Shown: positions 50,121 through 59,164, counted from the stretch's first letter. The stretch is DNA of 64,000 bases from DASUAS01 sp963841415 (GCA_963841415.1 CAWJCN010000003.1:1302001-1366000); one strand, 5' to 3'. Notes: generated from the letters alone by a model not told the origin. Made by a program: numbers and translations.

Positions 50121-52466
50121 TCAGGAGGGCGCGAGCGCCCCGAGGAGCTCGAGGATCCTGGTGGGTGGCAGATGCTGCTCGACGACGACGGCGCCGGTCG
50201 GGCGGAGGGCGTCGGCGATCGCGTTGCAGAGCGCGGCGGGCGCGCCGATGGCGCCGCCCTCGCCGACGCCGCGGAAGTCGACCGGGCCCTGGGGCGGCGA
50301 CTCGAGGTGGTGGATCTCGATCGCGGGGATCTCGGCGCTGGTCGGGAGCAGGTAGTCGGCGAAGGTCGACGTCAGCAACTGGCCTTGCTCGTCGTAGGTG
50401 GCGCGCTCGAACAGCACGCCGCCGATGCCCTGCGCGACTCCGCCCGAGATCTGGCCCTCCACGATCGTCGGGTTGATCAGCGCGCCGCAGTCCTCCACCA
50501 CGAGGTAGCGGTCGATGCGCACGAGTCCGGTGTGCGGGTCGACGTCGACCCAGCAGCAGTGCGTCGCCTGTGACCAGCCACCGTCGGGGATCGCGTAGTC
50601 GTACGCGGCGTCGATGCCCGGTGTCATGTCGGGCGGCAGGAGCGCAGTGCTCCGGTACGCGACCGCGGCGACCGCCGCCAGCGGGCGCGCCGACGCGGGC
50701 ACGCCTCGCACCGCCACCACGCCGTCGACGAGCTCGATGTCGTCCTCGGCGGCTTCGAGCAGATGCGCGGCCAGACGCACGACCTGGCGCCGGATGTCGG
50801 CGGTGACGCCGATCACCGCGCCGCTCGCCAGCGTCGCGGCGCGGCTGCCGCCGGTGCCGACCAGGTTGAAGGGGGTGAGCTGCGTGTCGCCGGCCACGAT
50901 CCGCACCGCGTCGAACGGCACCCCGAGCTCATCGGCGGCCAGCTGCGCCAACGTCGTGTGGTGACCCTGGCCGTGCGGTGACTGGCTCGTGAAGACGGTC
51001 AACGAACCGTCGGGCTCGAGGCGCGCCGTGGCCTGTTGCGCGCTGCGGGGCGCGGCGCCGGCGCCCAACGCCTGGGTGTAGTCGGGCGGACCCGGCGACG
51101 GCTCGACGAACGTCGCAAAGCCGAAGCCGAGCAACCGTCCCAGCGCCCGCGCGTCGGTCTGCAGGCGGCGGAAGTTGTCGACGTCGGCCAGGTCCATCGC
51201 GGTCTCGAACGTCTCGCGGGCGGTGACGTGCTCGAACGCCACGTCGGTGGTCAGGCGGGTCGGCAGCTCGTCGGCGGTGAGGAGGTTGCGGCCACGCACG
51301 GTCTCGGGCGCCCGACCGACATCGGCGGCGATCTCGTCGAGCATGCGCTCGCGCACGAAGGTCTCGGCCTCCCAGGGACCGCGGTAGGCGACGTAGGTGG
51401 CCTTGTTGGTGGCGACGACCCGCACGCGGAATTCGAGATCGCGGAGGCGATACGCGCCGGGGAACAGCACCCGCACGATGGTCGGGAAGATCGTGGGCGG
51501 CAACGTCATGAGCTGGTACGCGCCCTGATCGAAGACCATGTCGACGCGCACCGCGCGCACCGTGCCGTCGTCGTCGTAGGCGGCCTCGACGTCGAAGCGC
51601 TCCTCGCGCGCCTGACCCGCGGCCTGGAGGTTCTCGACGCGGTCCTCGACCCACTTCACCGGCCGGCCCAGCAGCATCCCGGCCGCGCACACCGCGACGT
51701 CCTCGCGGCTGATGTAGGCCTTCTGACCGAACGACCCGCCGACGTCGTCGGTGCGCACGTGGAATCGGTGGGCAGGGATGCCGAGCAGCTCGGCGACCCA
51801 CAAGCGGAGCGCGTGCGGGTTCTGGTGCGCGGCGTGGTACGTGAGGTCGCCGGTGTCGGGATCGTGATCGACGAGCCCGGCGCGTCCCTCGAGCGGTGCG
51901 TTGCACTGGCGGTGCTGCGTGAATCGCCACCGCTTCGTGCGATCGGCGGCGGCGAACCGCGCGTCGGGGTCACCGTAGACCCAGTGGCCCTCGAACATCA
52001 GGTTGTGACCGATCTCGGCGAAGATCGCAGGAGCGCCCGGCGCGACCGCGCCGTCCACGTCGGCGAGCGCGGGCAACTGCTCGTAGGCGACGTCGACGAG
52101 CTCGCACGCGTCTTCCGCGACGCTGCGGGTGCGGGCGACGACGATCGCCACCGGGTCGCCGACGAACCGGGCCCGGTCGGTCGCCAGGGGTCCGAACGCG
52201 GGCGAGGAGAGGCCCTCGGGTCCGGCCCCACGCATCACGCCGACCACACCGTCGAGGTCGCGCGCGGTCATCACCAGGTCGACGCCGGGCAACGCGCGCG
52301 CGGCCGACCCGTCGACGCCGATGATCCGCGCGTGCGCGAACGGGCTGCGCACGAACGCGGCGTGGCGCACACCGACGGGCTGCACGTCGTCCACGAAGCG
52401 ACCGCGCCCCCGGAGGAGGCGGGCGTCCTCGACGCGCGGGACCCGGGCTCCGACGAGACGGCTCAC
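50121..52466 (-). CDS. Orphan molybdenum hydroxylase large subunit (CoxL/XDH-like)
   Basis: 781 aa of the xanthine dehydrogenase family large subunit: GRGRFVDDV, RSPFAHARI, DDVGGSFGQKAYI, TNKATYVAYRGPWEAET, SQSPHGQGHHT, GTGGSRAAT and GEGGAIGAPAAL with the catalytic Glu. The loop AYRGPWE differs from form I CO dehydrogenase (AYxCSFR), so it is not a classical CO oxidiser. Medium (FAD) and small (2Fe-2S) subunit genes, which it needs, are absent nearby. GTG 52464-52466. It likely hydroxylates an aldehyde or heteroaromatic compound. Confidence 0.88.
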   Translation of the reverse strand: MSRLVGARVPRVEDARLLRGRGRFVDDVQPVGVRHAAFVRSPFAHARIIGVDGSAARALPGVDLVMTARDLDGVVGVMRGAGPEGLSSPAFGPLATDRARFVGDPVAIVVARTRSVAEDACELVDVAYEQLPALADVDGAVAPGAPAIFAEIGHNLMFEGHWVYGDPDARFAAADRTKRWRFTQHRQCNAPLEGRAGLVDHDPDTGDLTYHAAHQNPHALRLWVAELLGIPAHRFHVRTDDVGGSFGQKAYISREDVAVCAAGMLLGRPVKWVEDRVENLQAAGQAREERFDVEAAYDDDGTVRAVRVDMVFDQGAYQLMTLPPTIFPTIVRVLFPGAYRLRDLEFRVRVVATNKATYVAYRGPWEAETFVRERMLDEIAADVGRAPETVRGRNLLTADELPTRLTTDVAFEHVTARETFETAMDLADVDNFRRLQTDARALGRLLGFGFATFVEPSPGPPDYTQALGAGAAPRSAQQATARLEPDGSLTVFTSQSPHGQGHHTTLAQLAADELGVPFDAVRIVAGDTQLTPFNLVGTGGSRAATLASGAVIGVTADIRRQVVRLAAHLLEAAEDDIELVDGVVAVRGVPASARPLAAVAAVAYRSTALLPPDMTPGIDAAYDYAIPDGGWSQATHCCWVDVDPHTGLVRIDRYLVVEDCGALINPTIVEGQISGGVAQGIGGVLFERATYDEQGQLLTSTFADYLLPTSAEIPAIEIHHLESPPQGPVDFRGVGEGGAIGAPAALCNAIADALRPTGAVVVEQHLPPTRILELLGALAPS

Positions 52467-52559
52467 GCGCCCGCTGGTCTTCCGTCCACCGCACCCCCGA
52501 GCTGGTTTCGTGCGGCCGAGCGGCCGCGCCCCACCGTATCTGTACCAAGATGGCGACTG

Positions 52560-53282
52560 GTGAGCTCCAGGTCGGCGTTCGTGGTCGGTGGATCCGGTGG
52601 GATCGGGTTGGCGGTGGCCCGGGGCTGCGTGGAGGAGGGCGTCGGCCTCACCCTGGTCGCCCGCCGCAAGGACCGCCTCCACCAGGCGAGCGCCTCGCTC
52701 GGCACCGCGGCCGACGTCGTCGCCATCGTGGCGGACGCGGGGCGACGCGCTGCCATCGATCGGGCGATCGAAGCGCACGAGCGGGCGTACGGCGGGCTCG
52801 ATCTCGTCGTGGTCGCCGCCGGGGGCGGGCGGTCCGGCGGCGCGGTCGACACGTCGGTCGGTGATCTGGCGAAGGCACTGGAGCGCGATCTCCACGTGCC
52901 GTGGCAGGTGCTGCGATCGTCGATCAACGCACTGCGCCAGACGGCCAAACGCCGCGGCGTCGCGCGCTTCGTCGTGGTGGGCTCGGTCGCGGGACTCGAG
53001 CCGGTGCCCGGCTTCGCCGCCTACAGCGCCGCGAAGGCGGCGTTGCGTTCGCTGGTGCTGTCGGTGGAGCAGGACGAGAGCGCGGCCGGCGTGCGCGCCA
53101 CGGTGATCGAACCCGGCTACGTGGCGACGTCGCTCACGGCGTCGATCGGCATCCCGGCCGAGGAGATGCTCACGCCCGACGACGTCGCGCACGCAGTGCG
53201 GTTCCTCCTCCACCTGTCGCCGCAGGCCTCGGTGACCGAAGTGGTCCTCGGCCGCGCCGGCACCAAACGGACGGAACCGTGA
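52560..53282 (+). CDS. Short-chain dehydrogenase/reductase
   Basis: 240-aa SDR: VGGSGGIGLAVARG (usual TGxxxGIG replaced by VGG), VARRKDR suggesting NADP, VVAAGGG in place of NNAG, VGSVAGLEP with the Ser, YSAAK and EPGYVATSL. The GTG at 52560 opens a six-gene operon with 4-nt overlaps running to 57547. It is divergent from the CoxL gene, with a 93-nt gap. Likely a hydroxyacyl-CoA or ketoacyl step of the encoded pathway (inference). Confidence 0.83.
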   Translation: MSSRSAFVVGGSGGIGLAVARGCVEEGVGLTLVARRKDRLHQASASLGTAADVVAIVADAGRRAAIDRAIEAHERAYGGLDLVVVAAGGGRSGGAVDTSVGDLAKALERDLHVPWQVLRSSINALRQTAKRRGVARFVVVGSVAGLEPVPGFAAYSAAKAALRSLVLSVEQDESAAGVRATVIEPGYVATSLTASIGIPAEEMLTPDDVAHAVRFLLHLSPQASVTEVVLGRAGTKRTEP

Positions 53283-54865
53283 GCGTCCTCGCCGACGTCG
53301 TGACGTCGGACGCGCGCCGGATGGCGTACCTCGCCGCCGGCGTGTGGGACGGCGTGACCCTTCCGGCGCGCGTCGCCGCGCATGCGACAGAGTCTCCCGA
53401 CGCGCGCGCTGTGATCGACGAGCACGGCGCGGCGCTGACCTACGCCGAGCTGTGGGACCAGGCGACGCAGGTCGCGGGGTTCCTCGCGACCGAAGGCATC
53501 GGACTCGGTGACGTGGTGTCCGTGCAGCTGCCCAACCGGCTCGAGACCGCCGCCGTCGCGCTCGGCGTGCTGGCCGCGGGTGCGGTCGTGAACCCGCTGC
53601 TGCCGAACTACCGCATCCGCGAGCTCACCCACGTCTTCACGACCGCACGACCCCGCGCGATCTTCACGCCGTCGGTGTACCGGGACTGTGACCACGAGTC
53701 GCTCGTCAACGACACGAGCGTGGCGACCGGCTGCTCCCTGCTGCACGTGGTGTGCGATCCCGAGCACCGGACGGGAATCGCGCTCGCCGACGTACTGGCG
53801 CGCGATGACCGCACCGAATGTCCGCCCGATCGTGACGCCGCCGCGGTGTCAGAGCTCATCTTCACCTCCGGCACCGAGGCAACGCCCAAGGCGATCATGC
53901 ACACCGAACAGACGACGAACTTCAGCGTGCGTGTCGCCGCGTCCGACCTCGGGATCACCGGCGACGACGTCGTGTGGATGCCGTCGCCACTGGGTCACAG
54001 CACCGGGTTCAATTACGGCCTTCGGTTTGCGCTGTATCACGGCCTGCCGTTGGTGCTACAAGACCGGTGGGACTCCGAGGTGGCGGTCGACGTCGTGCGA
54101 CGCGAGCACTGTTCGTACACCTTGGCGGCCACCACCTTCCTGCGCGAGCTCGTCGCCGCCGCGGCCCGCCAGGACACCCCGGTCGACTCGCTGCGTTGCT
54201 TCGGGTGCGGGGGCGCGCCCGTGCCGCCGTCGCTGGTGGTAGAGGGGGAGGCGCACGGTGTGCAGGTGCTGCGGCTCTACGGGTCGACCGAGGTGCTCGT
54301 CGCCACGTGGAACCGTCCCGACGCGCCGCGCGAGGCGCGCGTCAACACCGACGGCCGCGCGATGACCGGCGTGGAGGTGCAGCTGCGCGACGGCGAGATC
54401 TTCACGCGCGGACCGAACACGTGTGTCGGGTTCTTCGACGATCCCGAGCGCACCGCGGCCACCTTCGACGCCGACGGCTGGGTGCGATCGGGCGATCTCG
54501 CCACGCTCGACGGCGACGGGAACCTCACCATCGTCGGTCGCAAGAAGGAGCTGATCATCCGGGGCGGCATGAACATCACGCCGCGCGAGCTCGAGGACCT
54601 CATCGGACGTTTCGACGAGGTCCGGGTCGTCGCGGTGGTCGGCACTCCCGACGACCGCCTCGGGGAGATCGTGTGCGCGTGCGTCGTGCTGGAGTCGGGT
54701 GCGACGCTGTCGCTCGAGACCGTCGACGACCGGTTGCGGGCCGAAGGAGTCGCGACCTACAAGCTTCCGCAGCGGCTCGAGGTGTTGAGCGAGCTGCCGA
54801 CCACCGCATCGGGCAAGATCCAGAAGCACGAGATCCTCCGTCGCCTCGAGAGCGGACAGACATGA
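53279..54865 (+). CDS. Acyl-CoA synthetase (AMP-forming)
   Basis: 528-aa ANL enzyme: FTSGTEATPKAIMHTEQT (P-loop variant with Glu-Ala for Thr-Gly), PLGHSTGFNYG, YGSTEVLVATW, GDLATLDGDGNLTIVGRKKELIIRGGMN (two parts) and TASGKIQKHE with the catalytic Lys. It activates the pathway's acid substrate with CoA. It overlaps both neighbours by 4 nt. The variant P-loop is found in cyclohexanecarboxylate-CoA-ligase-like proteins, as far as I recall. Confidence 0.88.
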   Translation: MSVLADVVTSDARRMAYLAAGVWDGVTLPARVAAHATESPDARAVIDEHGAALTYAELWDQATQVAGFLATEGIGLGDVVSVQLPNRLETAAVALGVLAAGAVVNPLLPNYRIRELTHVFTTARPRAIFTPSVYRDCDHESLVNDTSVATGCSLLHVVCDPEHRTGIALADVLARDDRTECPPDRDAAAVSELIFTSGTEATPKAIMHTEQTTNFSVRVAASDLGITGDDVVWMPSPLGHSTGFNYGLRFALYHGLPLVLQDRWDSEVAVDVVRREHCSYTLAATTFLRELVAAAARQDTPVDSLRCFGCGGAPVPPSLVVEGEAHGVQVLRLYGSTEVLVATWNRPDAPREARVNTDGRAMTGVEVQLRDGEIFTRGPNTCVGFFDDPERTAATFDADGWVRSGDLATLDGDGNLTIVGRKKELIIRGGMNITPRELEDLIGRFDEVRVVAVVGTPDDRLGEIVCACVVLESGATLSLETVDDRLRAEGVATYKLPQRLEVLSELPTTASGKIQKHEILRRLESGQT

Positions 54866-55684
54866 CCCCACCCGACCCCGGCCCCGTGTTGATCCGGCGG
54901 GCGCCGGTCGCCGACACCGACCACGTCGCCGTCACGGTGGTGCTCAACCGGCCCGATCAGCTGAACGCCATCGACTGGCCCATGCTCGACGCGCTCGACG
55001 CGGCGCTCGACGAGATCGTCGTCGATGCGTCGGTGCGCGGCGTGCTCGTGACCGGTGCCGGGCGGGCCTTCTCCGCCGGCGGTGACCTGCTCGGCTACCA
55101 GACGTTGCAGCGCGACCGCGAACGGTTCCCCCGCTTCGTCGCCGAGTTGCACCGGATCTTCGGACGCCTCCGCACGCTCCCGGTGCCGGCGGTGGCGCTG
55201 GTCAACGGGGTGACGGCGGCGGGCGGGCTCGAGCTCCTGCTCAACTGCGACTTCGCGCTCGGCAGCGCGCTCGGCTCGCATCGGCGACGCGCACCTGAAC
55301 TTCGGGCAGATGGGCGGCGGCGGTGCGCTCACGTTGCTCCCCCGCGTGGTCGGGCGGGCACGCGCCGCGGAGCTCGTCTTCACCGGTCGCTTCCTCGACG
55401 CGGCCGAGGCGGCCGAGTGGGGACTCGTGAACCGGGTGGTCGACGATGACGCGCTGCTCGACGCCGGTGCCGAGCTCGTCGCCAGCTTCGCGGCGAAGAG
55501 CCCACTCGCGATGGCCAACGCCAAGGACGTGATGATGTCGCTCTGGGACGACAACGGGAGCGTCGACGCCGGGCTGCGCTACGAGCGCGAACGCAACTCC
55601 TACTACTGCCTGACGTCGGACGATGCGGTCGAGGGCCTGGCTGCGTTCGCCGAGAAGCGCCCGCCGGAGTTCCGCGGCTCGTGA
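54862..55684 (+). pseudogene. Enoyl-CoA hydratase/isomerase, frameshifted
   Basis: From ATG 54862 the frame gives LNRPDQLNAIDWPML, GAGRAFSAGGDL (oxyanion hole) and GVTAAGGLELLLNCDFAL. After about 55275 another frame supplies ARIGDAHLNFGQMGGGG, LTLLPRVVGRARAAELVFTG and AAEWGLVNRVV. The switch lies at 55262-55278 in GGCAGCGCGCTCGGCTCGC and equals +1 or -2. Crotonase enzymes hydrate or isomerise enoyl-CoA. The overlap with the ligase stop (ATGA) and with the DUF35 start shows it was an operon member. Broken gene or sequence error. Confidence 0.82.
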
Positions 55685-56100
55685 CCACGCCCGTTCCCGC
55701 ACCGGTCCCGGCGCCCGTCCCGGATGGGGACACCGAGCCGTACCTCGCGGCGCTCCGCCGTCATGAGCTCGTGCTCCAGCACTGCCTGGCGTGCGGGCGG
55801 GTCCGGTTCCCGCCCATGCCCGCCTGCCCGTGGTGCGCGAGTGGCGACGCGGAGTGGCGACGGGTGAGCGGCACGGGACACGTGTACTCGTGGGTGGGCG
55901 TGCAACGCGCGCTGACGCCCGCCTTCGAGTCGGAGGTGCCCTACACGATCGCGACGATCGAGCTCGCGGAAGGAGCGCGCGTGTTCGCCCGGCTCGAGGG
56001 CCCCGAACCGACGACTCCCGGTGGCGCGGTGGAAGTGACGTTCGTCGACCATGCCGACTGGACCGAACCGCGGTTCCGACCGCGGGAAGACGTCGGGTGA
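55681..56100 (+). CDS. DUF35 Zn-ribbon/OB-fold partner protein
   Basis: 139 aa: a Pro/Val-rich start, zinc ribbon CLACG (about residues 35-39) and CPWCA about 14 residues later, then the OB-fold with VSGTGHVYSWVGV. It is the likely partner of the Ltp2-like protein encoded next, which its stop overlaps (GTGA). Compared with the pair at 3822-5491 the gene order is reversed. It should support acyl-CoA binding or complex assembly. Confidence 0.88.
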   Translation: MTTPVPAPVPAPVPDGDTEPYLAALRRHELVLQHCLACGRVRFPPMPACPWCASGDAEWRRVSGTGHVYSWVGVQRALTPAFESEVPYTIATIELAEGARVFARLEGPEPTTPGGAVEVTFVDHADWTEPRFRPREDVG

Positions 56101-57257
56101 GCGCGCCAGCGCGCACCGCGGCGGTCGTCGGCGTCGGGTACACACCGTTCTCCCGCGCATCCGGACGCTCGGTGCTCGACCTCGCGCACGCCGCGTGCGG
56201 GGACGCGCTCACCGACGCCGGGCTCACCGGCGGCGACGTCGACGGCGTCGGCAGCTTCATGGTCATGCACGACTCGGTGAAGTGCCAAGCGGTGGCGACG
56301 ACGCTGGCGGTACCCGGGCTGCGCTGGTCGGTCGACCTCGACCTCGGTGGGCAGGCTCCGTGTCACCTGGTGGGGTTGGCAGCGTCGGCGATCGCGACCG
56401 GCCACTCCGAGGTGGTGGTGCTGTACCGCGCGTTGAACGGACGCTCGGGATCGCGCGTCGGCACCATGACGTTCGACGGCCCCGCCGCGCCGTGGCGCTA
56501 CCCGATCGGGTACGACGCGTACCTGATGTACTGCGCGATGTGGGCCCAGCGCTTCCTGGCCGAAACGGGTCAGGGTTCCGATGACCTCGGCGCGGTCGCA
56601 GTCGCGCAACGCGAATATGCGGTCGACAACGAGCGCGCGGTGCGACGGCGTCCATTGGCCGCGGCCGATCACGCCGCCGAGCCGGTGGTCGTGTCGCCGT
56701 ACCGCGCGGACGACTGCACCGTCGAAGTCGACGGTGCGTGCGCGCTCGTCGTCACCACGCTCGAGCGCGCCCGTGACCTCGCACAGCCACCCGCAGTCGT
56801 GGCGTCGTCGGCGTATCGCGCCGGACCCCGGTCGGGGCTCGACATCGGCGACCACCTGCTCTGGGACGACTACACCCGCAACTACACCGGCCTCTTGCGC
56901 GACGAGCTGTTCGCGCGCGCCGGCCTCACCACGGGCGACGTCGACCTGGCCGAGATCTACGACTGCTTCTCGAGCACGGTGCTCATGGGACTCGAGGGCC
57001 TCGGCTTCTGCGAGCGAGGTGGGTCGGGCGCGTTCGTGCGCAGCGGTGCGACGCGACTCGACGGCGCGCTGCCCGTGAACACGCACGGCGGTCTGCTCGC
57101 GGAGGGCTATCTCCACGGGATGAACACCGTGTGCGAAGGCGTGCTGCAGGTGCAGGGACGCGGCGGGAGTCGTCAGGCGCCTCGTCACGACGTGTGTGCG
57201 GTCACCTCGGGGGCGTTGATGGACGGTTCCGCGCTCGTGTTGACGAGCGATCGATGA
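56097..57257 (+). CDS. Thiolase-fold aldolase, Ltp2/SCP-x-like
   Basis: 386 aa. VVGVGYTPFSRASGRSVLDL starts the fold; GGQAPCHLVGLAA replaces the thiolase Cys loop; the tyrosine motif is AEIYDCFSSTVLMGLEGLGF (His of YDHF replaced by Cys) and NTHGGLLAEGYLHGMN follows. The pattern fits a retro-aldolase or thiolase-like enzyme cleaving a beta-hydroxy- or beta-ketoacyl-CoA. GTG start overlapping the DUF35 gene; its stop overlaps the next gene. It differs clearly from the 3822 copy, so a different substrate is likely. Confidence 0.82.
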   Translation: MSAPARTAAVVGVGYTPFSRASGRSVLDLAHAACGDALTDAGLTGGDVDGVGSFMVMHDSVKCQAVATTLAVPGLRWSVDLDLGGQAPCHLVGLAASAIATGHSEVVVLYRALNGRSGSRVGTMTFDGPAAPWRYPIGYDAYLMYCAMWAQRFLAETGQGSDDLGAVAVAQREYAVDNERAVRRRPLAAADHAAEPVVVSPYRADDCTVEVDGACALVVTTLERARDLAQPPAVVASSAYRAGPRSGLDIGDHLLWDDYTRNYTGLLRDELFARAGLTTGDVDLAEIYDCFSSTVLMGLEGLGFCERGGSGAFVRSGATRLDGALPVNTHGGLLAEGYLHGMNTVCEGVLQVQGRGGSRQAPRHDVCAVTSGALMDGSALVLTSDR

Positions 57258-57547
57258 CGGCGTTGCTGCTCGTGGTCGTGGACGTGCTGCCGGAGCACGA
57301 GGACGAGTTCAACCGCTGGTACGACGAGGAGCACATCCCGGAGAAGCGGGCCACGCCCGGTTTTCGCTCGGCTCGGCGCTACGCCAGCCACGACCATCCC
57401 GGCCGATATCTCGCCGTCTACGAGGTCGACGACGCCGACGTCGTCACCAACCCCGAGTACATGGCGCAGCCGATGAGCGAGCGCGCCCAGGTCGTGATGT
57501 CCACCTGGCATCTGGTCGAGCGATCGGTGTGGACGGAGATGGGGTAG
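57254..57547 (+). CDS. Small dimeric alpha-beta barrel protein
   Basis: 97 aa: VVVDVLPEHEDEFNRWYDEE, HIPEKRATPGFRSARRY and RYLAVYEVDDADVV are typical of EthD/DUF4286-like ferredoxin-fold proteins, which act as monooxygenase accessories, cyclases or binding proteins. The ATG overlaps the Ltp2-like stop by 4 nt; it is the last gene of the operon, followed at once by a hairpin. Function unknown. Confidence 0.78.
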   Translation: MTALLLVVVDVLPEHEDEFNRWYDEEHIPEKRATPGFRSARRYASHDHPGRYLAVYEVDDADVVTNPEYMAQPMSERAQVVMSTWHLVERSVWTEMG

Positions 57548-57550
57548 TCC

Positions 57551-57575
57551 GCGGATGAGGGACCCGCTCATCCGC
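57551..57575 (+). terminator. Hairpin at the end of the six-gene operon
   Basis: GCGGATGAG (57551-57559) and CTCATCCGC (57567-57575) form a perfect 9-bp stem with a 7-nt loop, 4 nt after the last stop codon. No T-run follows, as is usual for actinobacterial terminators. Confidence 0.6.
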
Positions 57576-57707
57576 GCCCTCGACCAACCGAACGACTGCT
57601 TCGGCCTGCCCGGCGCTGCTCTCGAGCGCCGGTCGCGGCACGGACAACCCGTGACGGTGGCGGTGCGCCTTCTCTCTCTCGGACTCCTGGCACGGGTTCT
57701 AGGTTGC

Positions 57708-57719
57708 TAGTATGCTGTC
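57708..57719 (+). promoter_or_regulatory. -10 box of a probable leaderless promoter
   Basis: TAGTAT (57708-57713) fits the actinobacterial TAnnnT -10 element and ends 6 nt before the ATG of the ribbon-helix-helix gene, the spacing of a leaderless transcript. CTAGGTTGCTAG just upstream contains a small repeat. Confidence 0.5.
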
Positions 57720-57875
57720 ATGGCAGATGACGGCGAGGTCAAGCAGTTCAACGTCTATCTGCCGGTGCAGCTCATCAAGCGGGTGAAGCACCACGCCGTC
57801 GACACGGAGCAGTCGCTCTCCGCTGTCGTCACCGCGGCGTTGGAGAAGTACCTGCGCTCAAGAGAGGACGACTGA
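57720..57875 (+). CDS. Ribbon-helix-helix (CopG/Arc-type) protein
   Basis: 51 aa: KQFNVYLPVQLIKRVKHHAV is the beta strand and first helix of an RHH DNA-binding fold, followed by EQSLSAVVTAALEKYLRS. Such proteins act as dimeric repressors, often antitoxins. The next gene is a VOC protein 1 nt downstream rather than a recognisable toxin. Likely controls its own short operon (RHH, VOC, methyltransferase). Confidence 0.85.
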   Translation: MADDGEVKQFNVYLPVQLIKRVKHHAVDTEQSLSAVVTAALEKYLRSREDD

Positions 57876-57876
57876 C

Positions 57877-58221
57877 ATGGCGACCAACGGCATCGAGGCC
57901 GTGTTCCTGGAGACCCACAACTGGGGCAAGGCGGCGAGGTTCTTCCGGGCGCTTGGTTACGAGCTCGAGTTCGAAACCGACCACAACTCCGGTCAGCTCC
58001 GCAACGGCGACGGGCCGTACGTCTTCATCGCCGAGGTCCCCGAAGATCGGCCGACGGGCATGCAGGTCGTCCTGCACGTACCTGACGCTGAGGCATTCGA
58101 TACGGAGGCCGTTGTCGAGGTGGTGGCGCCGTTCCAGCCAACGCATTGGGGCACGCAAGAGATGACCGTTCGCGATCCCGATGGGCGGCTGTGGAGCCTG
58201 CAAGCGCCGAGCGGCACGTGA
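57877..58221 (+). CDS. Short VOC-family protein
   Basis: 114 aa: EAVFLETHNWGKAARFFRALGY, FETDHNSGQLRNGDGPYVFI, and EMTVRDPDGRLWSLQAP with the terminal acidic region. A single VOC repeat, as in bleomycin-binding or glyoxalase-like proteins. It follows the RHH gene by 1 nt and overlaps the methyltransferase start by 4 nt (GTGA), so all three are co-expressed. Function unknown. Confidence 0.85.
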   Translation: MATNGIEAVFLETHNWGKAARFFRALGYELEFETDHNSGQLRNGDGPYVFIAEVPEDRPTGMQVVLHVPDAEAFDTEAVVEVVAPFQPTHWGTQEMTVRDPDGRLWSLQAPSGT

Positions 58222-59054
58222 ACGTGGCTCCGGACAGCAGCGCGGTGCGCACCGCGCTCTGGCGCGCTCTGCACGTCCAGCTCGACGACTTACCGCACCT
58301 GATCGAGGACGAGATCGGTCTGGCGCTCGCCGATCCCGAGGACGGCTGGCGCGACCGGCCGGACATGCACCCGATCGGTACGGGCGGCTACCGCGCCGCG
58401 ATCGTGGCCCGCACCCGGTTCGTCGAAGACCTGCTGGTCGACGAGGGCATCGGCCAGTACGTCCTCCTCGGCGCCGGGCTCGACACGTTCGCGCAGCGGC
58501 ACCCCGAGCTCGCCGAGCGCGTACGCGTGTTCGAAATCGACCAGCCGGGTCCCCAGGCGTGGAAACGCCAGCGCCTGAACGAGCTCGGCTTCGGCGTTTC
58601 GGAGCATCTCCGCCTACTCCCGGTCGACTTCGAAGCCGACACCGATTGGTGGCAAGCGCTCCTCGACGCCGGCTTCGACGCGACTGCGAGATCGCTCGTG
58701 TCGTCGAGCGGCGTCTCGATGTACATCACCAAGGCGGCGACCACGGCGACGATGCGCCGGTTGAGCGGGATGGCGCCGGGCTCGTTCGTCGCGATGACGT
58801 TCATGCTCCCGTTCGAGCTCGTCGATGCTACCGATCGGCGCGCCCTCGAAGGAGCGGCGAGCGGTGCACAAGCGTCGGGCACTCCGTGGGTCAGCTTCTA
58901 CGCGCCTGACGAGATCGTCGCCCTCGCACGCGAGGCTGGCTTCGCGGACGTCCGCTACGTCCCCACGGCGGAACTGGCCAAGCGCTACCTCGCGAGCCGA
59001 ACCGACGGACTCAACCCCGCCGGCGGCGAGGGAATACTTCTGGCCCGGACATGA
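58218..59054 (+). CDS. SAM-dependent methyltransferase, LCM/TIGR00027 family
   Basis: 278 aa. The family motif VLLGAGLDTFAQRHPEL (SAM binding, about residues 88-104), FEIDQPGPQAWKRQRL, and SSGVSMYITKAAT are those of the leucine-carboxyl-methyltransferase-like TIGR00027 group, which is expanded in mycobacteria and relatives. Substrates are mostly unknown; some methylate small carboxylates or polyketides. GTG start overlaps the VOC gene. Last gene of the RHH operon. Confidence 0.87.
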   Translation: MNVAPDSSAVRTALWRALHVQLDDLPHLIEDEIGLALADPEDGWRDRPDMHPIGTGGYRAAIVARTRFVEDLLVDEGIGQYVLLGAGLDTFAQRHPELAERVRVFEIDQPGPQAWKRQRLNELGFGVSEHLRLLPVDFEADTDWWQALLDAGFDATARSLVSSSGVSMYITKAATTATMRRLSGMAPGSFVAMTFMLPFELVDATDRRALEGAASGAQASGTPWVSFYAPDEIVALAREAGFADVRYVPTAELAKRYLASRTDGLNPAGGEGILLART

Positions 59055-59164
59055 AGCCGGAACGGAGGACGCCAGTCCAGATCGCGCGTGCGGGGTGAGC
59101 TCGGTCCGCTCATCGTCTCGGTACCCGCGAACACCCAGGTCGGTGAGCGTTCGTGCACATGAAA

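Noticed and set aside
50121..52466. CO dehydrogenase form I
   Set aside because: The diagnostic AYxCSFR loop is absent and the medium and small subunits are not encoded nearby.
50121..53213. 1030-aa version of the CoxL-like gene
   Set aside because: The N-terminal 248 residues are antisense to an SDR gene; the family start is at the GTG near 52466.
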